From IMG/VR virus record IMGVR_UViG_3300010233_000031, positions 1-49,207 of that record: DNA of 49,207 bases, one strand, 5' to 3'. The position numbers were made by a program, and so were the translations under genes. Below are positions 1 through 8,979 of this stretch, one piece after another. Each line of letters starts with the position of its first letter. Position 1 is the stretch's first letter. The notes beneath the pieces are model-generated. The model saw only the letters and a program-made list of their open reading frames with translations, made no database searches and had not been told where the DNA came from. This stretch comes from a virus.

Positions 1-1075
1 AAGATAAGACAGTCCCTGATGACATAAATGTTGCTCTCAATAAATGCACTGGTTATACCCATAGAGCACACGTTTCAACTCCCGGACTTCCAATGGGGCA
101 CTTTTTTGATTACTGTGCATCTAGCATAATGCGTCCTGAAGTTAGTGATGTTGTGAAGATTAATCCTACAGACTGGATACAATATCATGTTACTGCATAT
201 GATTGTTCTCATATTAGTAAGGCTTACATAGAACAAATGAAAAGGGACTTGCCGGGTGGTGAATTTGGTGCTGCCTTTAAGTCTCAAGTATTAGCTGAGT
301 TTGGAACTACTGATGAGATGGTTGTTGTTCCTTATATTTATGTCAGTAGAGCTATTGAGTCTAAAATTTCATGGATTCAAGAACCTTACAATACGGCTGG
401 TCTTGACCTTTCAGATGGTGGTGCTGAGACTGTGTTAGCTGCAATAAATGAAGTCACCATACTGAAGATACTCTTGACTTTCTTGAAGACCAGTTTACTA
501 AAGAGGGTCTTAAGAATAGAGAGGCTCTTATATTTGCTGATTGTTGTGGTATTGGTAAGCCAATGATTAATGCTCTCAAAAGAAGGGGATGGAGCAATAT
601 GAGGTATGTTGATAGTAGACATAAAGCAAGAGAAGGAAGAGTTTACAGTAACTTAGGGACTGAATTATTCTTTAATGTCCGTAAATTACTTGAAAACAAA
701 GAACTAATAATTCAGAAAGACGATTTGCTCATTAGACAACTCTCTACTCGCTATTACAAAATTAATGTCAATAACATTCATGCTCTTCTGACTAAATTAG
801 AACAACGGTCTCGTGGATTCCCTTCTCCTGACAGAGCTGATGCTTTCAATTTAGCTTTCTGGAACTATAAGTCAACATTTTCCTGCAATGAAAAAACACC
901 AGAAGAAGTATTTGGCGAAGAACCAAAAGACCCAAGAAAAGAAAAGATTGTTAGTGATTTTGACTTAAACTCTTGGGCTTATAGTAATAGAGATAAATAC
1001 CAACCAGAACATATAGATAGTGAAGATTTATATGATATTAAACAACAGCTTGCAGCGTTCAACAAACAAAAATAG
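1..1075 (+). pseudogene. Terminase large subunit, 5'-truncated by the window edge and frameshifted
   Basis: This is the nuclease half of the DNA-packaging motor. Frame 3 is open from the window start and runs to about 455, ending in an RNase H-like motif (GLDLSDGGAETV). The homologous reading then continues one frame over, from about 452 to the stop at 1075, with a second acidic motif (IFADCCGIGKPM) and a third near FPSPDRADAFNLAFW. Restoring one base near 457 (CACCAT read as CACCCAT) joins the two parts without a gap, so the break looks like a one-base loss at a C run. No typical -1 slippery heptamer is present. The Walker ATPase half lies outside the window. The portal gene follows at the usual place. 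Identification as TerL is firm. Whether the frameshift is real or a sequencing error cannot be told from one sequence. Confidence 0.85.
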
Positions 1076-1091
1076 TTAATACAAAACTAAT

Positions 1092-1394
1092 ATGATAAAT
1101 GACCCGACAAATATAAAAACTACAACCTATAACCCACAAGAGAACTCTTTCATCAAGAGGCCAGAACTTAAGATTTGTGCTGCTTGTGGTCAGCCACTTC
1201 CTAGTGATGTTAAGCCCTTTAATAATCACATGAACAACTACATTGCAGTAACAGATGGTGCTAAAGCTATGACTATTAATAGTCATCTTGATGAACTTAC
1301 TATTGGTGGTGTTAAAGTTTATAAGGTTGATAGTGAAGCACATAAAAAGGCTACAATTAAACCTGCTGCTCCTGTAACTCCTCCCATTAAATAA
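1092..1394 (+). CDS. Small protein with a single CxxC motif
   Basis: A 100-residue protein between the terminase and the portal. It has one CAACGQPLP knuckle near residues 33-41, which is half of a zinc ribbon; no second CxxC is visible, so metal binding would need a dimer. The C-terminus is rich in Pro and Ala. The start follows an A/T-rich leader without Shine-Dalgarno site. I do not recognise the family. Its position suggests a packaging or head-assembly accessory, which is inference. Confidence 0.65.
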   Translation: MINDPTNIKTTTYNPQENSFIKRPELKICAACGQPLPSDVKPFNNHMNNYIAVTDGAKAMTINSHLDELTIGGVKVYKVDSEAHKKATIKPAAPVTPPIK

Positions 1395-1396
1395 TT

Positions 1397-1639
1397 ATGA
1401 ACACCGAAGAGATACAAGAAACTCCTGAAGAGGAATCAAAAGAGCAAGAAGGAAATGTAAAGATTCCAGAAGAGTTTCAATCTAAAGTTACTGCTTGTAT
1501 TGAGTCAGCAACACTTCCTGAACTTGATTTTATGCTTTCAGAAGCACAAGCTATGAAGCATAAACTAATGTCATCACAAAAGAAAAACAAATTGGCAACT
1601 GATGATTTCTCAACTACTGGGATGCCTTCTGATTATTAA
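1397..1639 (+). CDS. Small acidic protein of unknown function
   Basis: 80 residues. The first 25 are dominated by Glu (EEIQETPEEESKEQE) and are probably disordered, followed by a helix-forming middle part. It starts two bases after the stop of the preceding gene, so the two are likely co-translated. No family is recognised. Acidic small proteins between terminase and portal occur in many podovirus-like genomes, but the role here is unknown. Confidence 0.6.
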   Translation: MNTEEIQETPEEESKEQEGNVKIPEEFQSKVTACIESATLPELDFMLSEAQAMKHKLMSSQKKNKLATDDFSTTGMPSDY

Positions 1640-1645
1640 ATAGTT

Positions 1646-3541
1646 ATGCCTGATACATATACTGAATATATTAATAGCACTAAATACTCTGTGCTAGTTG
1701 GGAAGATTAATAATCTTAATGATATTAGTTTTGATTTGACTTCTAAATCTCTTGCTTCTCGTAGGTTGCGTTATGCAGAAATTGATATTGAAGTTGAAAG
1801 AAAAGCTGGAAGAATTGCTCCTGATGAACTATATGTTCCTCAGCATGTTATTGATACTAACATTCGTAGAGAGCAATCTTCTTATATTCAGTATATTACT
1901 CAGTCACCAAGAGCTGTCATTCTTAAAGATAAGAATGAAGCTTCTTTTGACCTCTCATTGTTAGAAGTTGACCTTACTGAGAAACTAAGATGGGATGGAT
2001 GGCAACTTCCAGCGTATGCTAACATTGATGGATTTCAGGCTAATGGTTATGGTGTTTGTGAGACTATTTATGATGACACTAAATCAGGAAATATAGCTAG
2101 AGAGTATGTGCAGTATGGTGACTTCTGTTTTATTGCTGACACTAGGGATTTACAGAAAGTAGAGATGCTCGGTAGGGCTTATTACTTTACTAGAACTCGT
2201 CTTAAGGAACTTTCAGAGAAAGATTCTCCCAATGAGAAGTGGAATACTGAGCAAGTAAAGAAAATCTTAGATGCAGAACCAAATGATGAACAAAGTAACA
2301 TTTATACTGGCACTACTACAATCAACAGGTCTCTTTATAAGATATTTAAGATAATGTTTCGAGTAAAAGGTATTGTTCAAGTGGCTTGGGTGTGTCCTAA
2401 GATTTGTGATGATTGGTTGAGAGCGCCTCGTCCTTTGTATTTGGGTCGTAGAAAAATTAATCAAGATGCTGCTAAAGCTGCTAGATTTGTTGGTAAAGTT
2501 CCGGCAAAGATGATTCAAGCAGTTAATCCTGCACTAACAGATAAACATATTGAGCAAGTGAAATCAGGCTTTCCACCTAGTGATGAAGTATATGAGACGA
2601 TGTATCCATACTTTCTTTATCCTTATCTTATTAGCGAAAATGATACTATTGCTAACTTGAAAGGCAGAGTATTCTTAGACCAAGATACCCAAAATGCTGC
2701 CAGTAGTCTTATTAGCTCACTACTTACTAAAACTCGCAGGAGTTCAGGACTATACTTCTCTAAGGATACACCTGACCCTAATGATGACTTTCTTTTACAG
2801 AAAAATATAGCGTTTAGGATTGGTTCTCTAATTAATGGTAAGATTAAAGAGTTTCAATTAGCTGCTCCTGATGCTGCTCTCTTTCAGGCTCTTAATACTC
2901 TTATTGCTAGTAATCAGCAAGAAACTTCTCAAGTTAATTTTGCTGAGAATAATAGACAAGGTGATAGCAGAAAGACAGCAACTGCAATTAAAGCATCAAT
3001 GTCTCAACAACAGCAACTTAGTGGAACACAAGTTACTCTTTTTTCTATTGCTACTAAGGCTCAATATACTTATGAGTGTGAACTAATTAAGTCTAGGGTG
3101 CTGTCTGGCTTTATTAAAGTTAATCCAACTGTGTTTCCTCTTTACCAGAGAGAATGGACAGTTAAACCTTCTGGTGATGTTGATGTTATTGAAAAACAAC
3201 AGAAGATTCAACTAATGCAGCAAACATGGCCAGTATATCAAAATACTCCTGCATCACAAGCATTTCTCACTGACCTTACTGAATTAATGTTTCCTGACAA
3301 TGCTCCTAAATATCTAAAGGCATTTCAAGATGCACAGCAACAGCAGCAATCACAGCAGGGACAAATGATGCAACAAGGCTTACAACTTGCTAAACAACTT
3401 GGTGATGAGATTGTAACTCTTTCTAAGAAGCCAGAAATGTTTTCAGAAACAGGAAGAGTTCATGCACTTCCTATTGTTGAGAAGTATGCAACTCAGTATC
3501 AACAAATAACACAACAATTAACAGGTGGTCAACAAAAATAA
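1646..3541 (+). CDS. Portal (head-tail connector) protein
   Basis: 631 residues, the size expected for a podoviral portal, and directly downstream of the terminase. The middle part has the pattern usual in portals of this type: a stretch around DSRKTATAIKASMSQQQQL where a helix-rich stem ends, followed by a long helical crown. The C-terminal 70 residues are rich in Gln (QQQQSQQGQMMQQ). It would form the dodecameric ring at one capsid vertex through which DNA enters and leaves. The assignment rests on gene order, size and this pattern, not on a diagnostic catalytic motif. Confidence 0.8.
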   Translation: MPDTYTEYINSTKYSVLVGKINNLNDISFDLTSKSLASRRLRYAEIDIEVERKAGRIAPDELYVPQHVIDTNIRREQSSYIQYITQSPRAVILKDKNEASFDLSLLEVDLTEKLRWDGWQLPAYANIDGFQANGYGVCETIYDDTKSGNIAREYVQYGDFCFIADTRDLQKVEMLGRAYYFTRTRLKELSEKDSPNEKWNTEQVKKILDAEPNDEQSNIYTGTTTINRSLYKIFKIMFRVKGIVQVAWVCPKICDDWLRAPRPLYLGRRKINQDAAKAARFVGKVPAKMIQAVNPALTDKHIEQVKSGFPPSDEVYETMYPYFLYPYLISENDTIANLKGRVFLDQDTQNAASSLISSLLTKTRRSSGLYFSKDTPDPNDDFLLQKNIAFRIGSLINGKIKEFQLAAPDAALFQALNTLIASNQQETSQVNFAENNRQGDSRKTATAIKASMSQQQQLSGTQVTLFSIATKAQYTYECELIKSRVLSGFIKVNPTVFPLYQREWTVKPSGDVDVIEKQQKIQLMQQTWPVYQNTPASQAFLTDLTELMFPDNAPKYLKAFQDAQQQQQSQQGQMMQQGLQLAKQLGDEIVTLSKKPEMFSETGRVHALPIVEKYATQYQQITQQLTGGQQK

Positions 3542-3545
3542 AACT

Positions 3546-3800
3546 ATGAGCAACATAAATCCAGAAAATGTATTAAGCGCAGAACACGCAAGTTGGTTAG
3601 GTCATCCAGTAACTCAGCAACTTCTTAAAAATCTAGATAAGCATAAGATGCAATTCGTTAAACAACTAAGTGCAGCTGCTGGTAATTCTCTTGAACCAGA
3701 GAATATGTTTAGAGTTCACTCTTATGGAATAAGAACAACAGATGCAATAATTTTAATGGTCAAAGAAACAACTAAGTTCGTAGAACAATCAGCTAAATAA
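3546..3800 (+). CDS. Small protein between portal and scaffold
   Basis: 84 residues starting MSNINPENVL. The start at 3546 was chosen over an in-frame ATG at 3525 because 3546 lies after the portal stop and carries the ACTATG context seen throughout this genome. It is mixed helical and has no cysteine pairs or membrane segment. Function unknown; position suggests a head protein. Confidence 0.65.
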   Translation: MSNINPENVLSAEHASWLGHPVTQQLLKNLDKHKMQFVKQLSAAAGNSLEPENMFRVHSYGIRTTDAIILMVKETTKFVEQSAK

Positions 3801-3807
3801 TAAAACT

Positions 3808-5010
3808 ATGGATATGCCAATACAAGAAGCAGTTACAGGGACAGGAATTAAACCACAGATGCCAACTGAGCCTACTCCTGAGGCTAAGGCTCTTAAATTT
3901 GAAATGCCTGACCCTTCATTAATGGGTGATGTTGATAGTAGGATTACTATTGACAATAAGCCTGTTGAAATAGAGAAGGCTAAAGTTAAAGAGAGTGAAA
4001 TTCAGCCAAAGGTAACTGAAGAGAAACCAGTGGCTAAGACTGAGGAGAAAAAGACTGAATCTAAATCCTCAGTTCTTAAAGCACCAGTTGAAGAGAAAAA
4101 AGTTGAAGTAAATACTACTGAGAGTAAGGTCGGGGAAACTAAACCTATAATCAAACCTATTACTCCTGTTAGAGAGACTAAAGGAGGAGAAGATACTTTT
4201 GAGTATGCTAAGTATACTCCCGAGCAACAGAGTGTTCTTAAGCAAATGAGCAATGTTGCTAAGAAAGAGTATGCTAAAGTAATTGATGAAAATAAGCAGT
4301 TAGCTTCTCTCAAAGATTCTAACTACCTACAGCACCCAGATGCTTATACTCTTAGTCCTGATTTTCAATCTCTACAGACTAAAACTTACAGAGCACAAGT
4401 AGAAGGACAAGCTTGGGAACAAGCACTTCTTGATATTAAAGCAGGGAAAGACTATCAAGAAATTACTGGGTTTAATCAACAAGGTCAGGCTACATTTCAA
4501 ACACGCAAAGCTACAGATAGGGATGAGATTCGTGTTAATAATAATTTAGCTGCTTGTATTAGTGCTAGTCGTGATTTCAATAATCAATTACAGCAATTTC
4601 CTAATCAGTTTAAGCAGCGCATTAGCACTGATTTACAAGCTATTCAGCAAGCTCAGAAAGAACGATTTGCTTGGCATCAAGACCCTAAACTGCTTGACTA
4701 TTCAGTTAGTGTTGAAGGTAAAGGTGATACTAAATTAAAAGACATTAAATCTGAATTTAAGTCTATGTGGCCTCAATACTTACAGAATAATCCAGCAGTT
4801 GATATTGCTGGTGATATGTTTGTGGCAATGATGATTCAGGGTGCTGAACTTAGAGAGGCACTTAATGGAAAACAATTAGCACAGATGCAGAAAGAGGAAT
4901 CTTCAAGAGTTGAACCTAGTTCAGATAATAGAGAAGTAGAGACTAAGATTGGAGAGAAAGGTATCCCCAAAACATTCTCTCTTGCTGGGCTAGAGAATAT
5001 AGGTGTTTGA
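3808..5010 (+). CDS. Scaffold-like protein
   Basis: 400 residues. The first 130 are low-complexity and charged (many Lys/Glu/Pro/Thr), the middle is helical with coiled-coil character, and the C-terminus is short and polar. This layout, and the place just before the major capsid gene, fit an internal scaffolding protein that directs capsid assembly and leaves before packaging. It starts at an ACTATG context 7 bases after the preceding stop. The C-terminal codons run into a 188-base gap that carries the capsid promoter. Confidence 0.7.
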   Translation: MDMPIQEAVTGTGIKPQMPTEPTPEAKALKFEMPDPSLMGDVDSRITIDNKPVEIEKAKVKESEIQPKVTEEKPVAKTEEKKTESKSSVLKAPVEEKKVEVNTTESKVGETKPIIKPITPVRETKGGEDTFEYAKYTPEQQSVLKQMSNVAKKEYAKVIDENKQLASLKDSNYLQHPDAYTLSPDFQSLQTKTYRAQVEGQAWEQALLDIKAGKDYQEITGFNQQGQATFQTRKATDRDEIRVNNNLAACISASRDFNNQLQQFPNQFKQRISTDLQAIQQAQKERFAWHQDPKLLDYSVSVEGKGDTKLKDIKSEFKSMWPQYLQNNPAVDIAGDMFVAMMIQGAELREALNGKQLAQMQKEESSRVEPSSDNREVETKIGEKGIPKTFSLAGLENIGV

Positions 5011-5014
5011 TAGG

Positions 5015-5028
5015 CTAGTGATAACTAG
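5015..5028 (+). promoter_or_regulatory. Inverted repeat upstream of the capsid sigma-54 promoter
   Basis: The sequence reads CTAGT-GATA-ACTAG, a perfect 5+5 inverted repeat ending 12 bases before the -24 GG. Short inverted repeats lie at a similar distance (centres 15-20 bp from the GG) at all four other sigma-54 promoters in the window. It may be a binding site for an activator partner or a repressor. This is inference from position. Confidence 0.4.
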
Positions 5029-5038
5029 GCATAATACT

Positions 5039-5055
5039 TTGGCACGATTCTTGCT
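5039..5055 (+). promoter_or_regulatory. Sigma-54 (-24/-12) promoter of the major capsid gene
   Basis: The sequence TTGGCACGATTCTTGCT matches the known RpoN consensus TGGCACG-N4-TTGC[A/T] at every fixed position, with the required 10 bases between GG (5041-5042) and GC (5053-5054). The predicted start site is near 5066, giving a leader of about 130 bases before the capsid ATG. The phage also encodes a sigma-54 activator (35311-36192), so this promoter is probably its late target. Confidence 0.85.
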
Positions 5056-5062
5056 ATAAAGA

Positions 5063-5137
5063 AGTTGCTTACTAGAAGTCTGTAAGGGCATACAGAGATA
5101 GTTGCTTACTAAAGTTTGTTGAAGGGCATCAACTCGG
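5063..5137 (+). repeat. Imperfect tandem repeat in the capsid leader
   Basis: Two copies of a unit of about 37 bases. Both start with AGTTGCTTACTA (5063-5074 and 5100-5111) and carry AAGGGCAT about ten bases later (5084-5091 and 5122-5129). They lie at or just downstream of the predicted transcription start. They may influence message stability or translation of the capsid gene, or be a binding site. Confidence 0.7.
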
Positions 5138-5198
5138 TTGTGAGTTACGTTTAACTCATAGTTAGAGTAAACAAACAATTAACCAATTATTAAAGACT

Positions 5199-6521
5199 AT
5201 GCCTAGTTATTGCAATTTGCCGGGTTCGTTTAGTCCAGCAGTAATTCAAGCAAATAATCTATTTGCACAACTTCCCTTCTATCTCGTTCATAATGAGATT
5301 AATCAGTATGCCAACTGGAATGAGTTTGACCAAATGTATGGTTCTATTCCTTGGCAGGAAAACATGGGTAACACGATGGAAGCTGTTACTCCTCAGCGTT
5401 CACCAGTTGGCCGTTCGTTCTTCTTTCCTAATCCTATAACTTCCGCAAGTAATAAAGACTTGTATCAAGTTACTGAAAGCAATGAACAGGCTATTCTGTA
5501 TAAACACAAGTATGGTTCGTTTGTGTTTAACTTCATTCCTTCGTTTGCTGCCTTCTGGAATACCTACATTAAGTTCAATAGTGATGATATTGTTAAACAG
5601 ATTGCTGTTTCCAATAATCAATTTATTGAAACTCAGATGTGGTTCAATGCTACTTATGTTTATCTTTGTGGCACTGGATTGATTGGTGGTGCTCCTACTG
5701 CTGCCGGTAATGTTACTCTTAATGCTGCCAATAGCAAAACAGCTAACTGGCTTGTAGCACTTACTACTGGAACTGGTGGTAATAATGGTGCTATTCAAAA
5801 CTTGCATTTGAGGGATGTTTATCGTGCCATTATGAATCTTCAAGATGATTTGGGCGCACCTTCTTTCAATGGTAGTAAGAATATGCCCAAAGACAATGAA
5901 GGATTGAAAGGTAAGTATGCTCTCTTCTGTGGTTCAGAAGATTGGTTTAACTTTACCTTTGACCCTGATGTTCTCAATAAGCTAAATGGTCTTGCTCCCT
6001 GTGACCTCAATCTTGTTACTAATGACTTCAAGGGTAATCTCTTTGGAACTATTACTTGCAAAATTAAGAAGTATCCTATTCGCTACAATACTCAAAACAT
6101 TGTTGATGCTGGTGGTAATGTTCTGTGGGCTGCTGGATTTCCGATTGACCCTGAAATCTTTGATGCTACTGATAATAAGTGGAAACCGAATCCTTATTAC
6201 ACTTCACTCATTAGTGCACCATTCAGTATTGCTTGGCTCTTGGGTGATTCTTTCTGTAAGACTATTAAAGTTGGCCCTCCACCGAAAGAGTTTGCTACAA
6301 AGAATATGTCAGGAGAGAAGTTCTATTCTCTTCGTTGGAATGGTGAAGTTCGCTTAACTGACCAACTTCTCATTATTAACAATGGTGTTCCCGAACTCAA
6401 TGATTTTGGTGAAAACTTGCAGCTTAAAGCACAACTTACACATGGACTAATTATGACTGAACGTCGTTTTGCATTTCCAATGATTATCGCAAGAAGTCGT
6501 CCTGCTGTGGCTACTGTGTAA
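5199..6521 (+). CDS. Major capsid protein
   Basis: 440 residues, following the scaffold-like gene. It is a soluble, Asn-, Phe- and Trp-rich protein without signal peptide or membrane segment. Size and position are those of the HK97-fold shell protein of podovirus-like phages. It has its own strong sigma-54 promoter and long leader, fitting high late expression. The codon usage shifts towards codons such as TTC and CGT compared with neighbours, as is common in very highly expressed phage genes. Confidence 0.8.
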   Translation: MPSYCNLPGSFSPAVIQANNLFAQLPFYLVHNEINQYANWNEFDQMYGSIPWQENMGNTMEAVTPQRSPVGRSFFFPNPITSASNKDLYQVTESNEQAILYKHKYGSFVFNFIPSFAAFWNTYIKFNSDDIVKQIAVSNNQFIETQMWFNATYVYLCGTGLIGGAPTAAGNVTLNAANSKTANWLVALTTGTGGNNGAIQNLHLRDVYRAIMNLQDDLGAPSFNGSKNMPKDNEGLKGKYALFCGSEDWFNFTFDPDVLNKLNGLAPCDLNLVTNDFKGNLFGTITCKIKKYPIRYNTQNIVDAGGNVLWAAGFPIDPEIFDATDNKWKPNPYYTSLISAPFSIAWLLGDSFCKTIKVGPPPKEFATKNMSGEKFYSLRWNGEVRLTDQLLIINNGVPELNDFGENLQLKAQLTHGLIMTERRFAFPMIIARSRPAVATV

Positions 6522-6561
6522 TATAATTAACTTAACAATTAAACATTAAACATTAATTAAA

Positions 6562-7056
6562 ATGAATATTCGTAAATACATTGTTCTTGCCCTTTTGGGC
6601 AGTTCTATTGCAATCAGCAATGCTACAACTGTTGCGTTGACTGTTAATCCTAACTCATATACTAACTTAATAACTGGTTCTGCCATTGTTAAACAAGTTA
6701 TTCTTACCTCACAATCAACTAATAGTGCTTTTGCTCTATTGATTGATTCTGCAAATAAGACTAATCTTAGTTATGTGACTCTTCCATATACTAATATCCT
6801 TAGTTATGCAACAAATCTTCCTGTCACTTGGGTTGATTTTTATGGCGCAACTAATTGGGTTACTAACATTGCTCTAGTGGATATTAGTAATTCAGTGGCA
6901 CAAACTACGAATCCTTATCCGATTCGTCTTAGTGTTGCTGCACCTGCTAATAGTAGTGCTACATTTGGACCAATTAACTATTACTTTGGAAGTGGTGTAA
7001 TGGTTACAAATACAAGCACCAACACAATATCAATTAGTTTAACTTACCAGCAATAA
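6562..7056 (+). CDS. Secreted-type protein downstream of capsid
   Basis: 164 residues. The first 21 form a Sec signal peptide: a short basic start (MNIRK), a hydrophobic core (IVLALLGSSIAI) and a likely cleavage site after SNA. The rest is rich in Thr, Asn and Ser with alternating hydrophobics, so probably all-beta. Position suggests a virion decoration protein, but a signal peptide would send it to the periplasm or outer membrane. Function unknown. Confidence 0.65.
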   Translation: MNIRKYIVLALLGSSIAISNATTVALTVNPNSYTNLITGSAIVKQVILTSQSTNSAFALLIDSANKTNLSYVTLPYTNILSYATNLPVTWVDFYGATNWVTNIALVDISNSVAQTTNPYPIRLSVAAPANSSATFGPINYYFGSGVMVTNTSTNTISISLTYQQ

Positions 7057-7062
7057 ACAATT

Positions 7063-7114
7063 AAAGAAAGGAGGTGGAGTAGTTGACTTAATATCTTCTA
7101 CTTCACCTCTCTTT
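7063..7114 (+). terminator. Stem-loop after the capsid transcription unit
   Basis: The arms at 7063-7082 and 7098-7114 pair over about 12 bp (GGTGGAGTAG against CTACTTCACC, one G-U) and are extended by AAAGA against TCTTT. The stem lies just after the stop at 7056. The downstream bases (AATAAAATAAT) lack a clean U tract, so it could be a processing or stability element rather than a full terminator. The AAGGAGG inside the stem is paired and is not a ribosome site. Confidence 0.5.
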
Positions 7115-7125
7115 AATAAAATAAT

Positions 7126-7524
7126 ATGAATAGAGTATCTACTACAGTTGAGAAAAACATTAGATGTATTCCAGCTACTACTGCACCTTCTCCCATTACA
7201 GTTAAAGACTCAGTTGCATTAGATGTTCTACCTACAATAGTTGGTGTCAATAAAGAATATTCTGGAAGATATATTCAGAATGTAGGAGCTAAAGACTGCT
7301 ATTATGCTTTTAGTGCTGATGCTTCTCCTACTTACTATAATGGCATTTTGGGAGCTAATCCTAACTATCCAACCAATGCTGGTGGTCAGCAATTAGATGT
7401 TAGTAATTTTTCAGGGAGAGTTTCAGTGTATGCGATTGGTGGAACTCTTATTGCAGTTACACTTCTTGTTAGGGATGACCTTAATCAAGGTGGCGGAGGA
7501 ATAATTAATCCTGTTCAACCATAG
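7126..7524 (+). CDS. Decoration/fibre-like small virion protein
   Basis: 132 residues, mostly beta. The pattern YSGRYIQNVGAKDCYYAF followed by a Gly-rich loop and FSGRVSVYAIGGTLIAVTLLVRDDL resembles small phage head-decoration or fibre proteins in which a residue-poor barrel presents an 'N-G' turn. The C-terminus is Gly-rich. No signal peptide. Role as a minor head or tail surface protein is inferred from this pattern and from position. Confidence 0.5.
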   Translation: MNRVSTTVEKNIRCIPATTAPSPITVKDSVALDVLPTIVGVNKEYSGRYIQNVGAKDCYYAFSADASPTYYNGILGANPNYPTNAGGQQLDVSNFSGRVSVYAIGGTLIAVTLLVRDDLNQGGGGIINPVQP

Positions 7525-7530
7525 AGAGAT

Positions 7531-8979
7531 ATGAAGAAACTAATCTTTTTACTACTCACTACTTCATCTGTTTACGCTGGTGGAATAGGAAGTGGAGTTA
7601 CTCTTTCTCCACCTATTTATCAAACTGGTGGGAATGGAGGTTCTACTAATGCAGCGTTTGCTACTAATTCTACTTATGCGGCGACGGCGACGAATGGCGT
7701 ATCCGGCGTGTTTGTTGTCAGCAATGGCGTCTCATTAAAGATGCCAAGTCTTGATTTCGCTGTGGTATTTGCATCAAATAATTACCCAATTCTTGTTGGT
7801 GCGGGTTCTTACAACTTCACCAACAGCATCACAAACTCAATCGTCATAAAAGGACAAGCACCCTTTATCAGCACTCTTATTTGGTGGGGAACAAATGCTT
7901 CTGCCGCTGGTTATCCACCAATTCATCTTTGTGACAACGATGTTTTGCAGAGTTTTGATATTGAGTTAGCACCGACCAATACACCAACTGGCCAGTATTT
8001 CCTGACCAACAACACAGCAATCATCGGCACAGCAGGATTCGGGACGACACCCACCTTTAACAACATTGACATTGAGAATGTCAGCAGCACGAATGACGCA
8101 AGCGATGGGTTTTATTTCACTGTTGAAAACAGCACCAATGGCCTACTTCGTAACATAAATTTTTCGGGAATGTGGGATAATTTTATCAACTTCTCCGGCA
8201 CGATGAAGAACTGGATTGTGGATGGCTTTAGTTTCAATGCTCTTAATGGAAATCAAAACCTCGGTCACAATCTTTATATTTTTGGTTCTGGTTCAAGCAT
8301 CATTTTCCGAAATGGTTATATGTATGTTTCAGCTACGAATGGTTACAACCTGCAAACTGCCAATGGATGCGGTGCGATTACATTTCAGAATTGTATATTC
8401 ACAAACTCGCCGTTGAGTGGAACAACCCCTACCAACATATTTTTCAACACGGCAAGCACTTCCGGCGGTGCGCTTACATTGTTTAATTGCCTAATACCTC
8501 CATCTGGAATCGTGTTAAGAACTGCGGCAAATCCTCCTATATTCTCTATGTCAACATTTCCTGTGACAAACTTACTATCCGCTGGATTTTTAAGGACAGA
8601 TGGGACGAATACGTTTTCTAGTTTAGATGGCACAACTCTGACAAACCTGAACACAAATAACTTCACCATCACGGCTAATCCAACCAACTCAATCGTCGTG
8701 GCCACGACTTACACAAATGCAAATGTGAGAAGCTGGCTTGTCGGGTCTGCGTATCTTGCTTCGGGTGTTTCGGGCAATGCGAACATTACTTGCAATTATA
8801 CAAATAATGGAATCGGTTACACCTCGCAAATGCAGATTGGCCTTGGCGTTTCAATGGCTGATTACATCCCATTCTGCATCCCTATCGATCCTCTTGGGAC
8901 ATACCGCTTTGTAGCCACGGCTGGAACTGGTGCGACCGCATATATCACCAACACAGTTCAAGTCCAATATCCGCCATGA
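7531..8979 (+). CDS. Tail spike, right-handed beta-helix type, with Sec signal peptide
   Basis: 482 residues. Residues 1-16 form a signal peptide cleaved after VYA. The central part (about residues 130-300) has repeating short strands and Asn-rich turns (for example GLLRNINFSG, DGFSFNALN, ITFQNCIFTN), the mark of a pectate-lyase-like beta-helix. A TTLTNL turn typical of tail fibres lies near residue 370. It probably binds or cuts a surface glycan of the host. From about 7680 the composition changes abruptly to GC-richer codons (gcgacggcgacg), while the signal peptide part keeps the phage's AT-rich style. This suggests that the receptor-binding part was acquired by recombination. Confidence 0.65.
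   Translation: MKKLIFLLLTTSSVYAGGIGSGVTLSPPIYQTGGNGGSTNAAFATNSTYAATATNGVSGVFVVSNGVSLKMPSLDFAVVFASNNYPILVGAGSYNFTNSITNSIVIKGQAPFISTLIWWGTNASAAGYPPIHLCDNDVLQSFDIELAPTNTPTGQYFLTNNTAIIGTAGFGTTPTFNNIDIENVSSTNDASDGFYFTVENSTNGLLRNINFSGMWDNFINFSGTMKNWIVDGFSFNALNGNQNLGHNLYIFGSGSSIIFRNGYMYVSATNGYNLQTANGCGAITFQNCIFTNSPLSGTTPTNIFFNTASTSGGALTLFNCLIPPSGIVLRTAANPPIFSMSTFPVTNLLSAGFLRTDGTNTFSSLDGTTLTNLNTNNFTITANPTNSIVVATTYTNANVRSWLVGSAYLASGVSGNANITCNYTNNGIGYTSQMQIGLGVSMADYIPFCIPIDPLGTYRFVATAGTGATAYITNTVQVQYPP

Noticed and set aside
440-470. Programmed -1 frameshifting in the terminase gene
   Set aside because: No XXXYYYZ slippery heptamer or following stem was found; a lost C in a C run explains the break more simply.
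7068-7076. AAGGAGGTGG as a Shine-Dalgarno site
   Set aside because: It is 50 bases before the next start and is paired in a strong stem.
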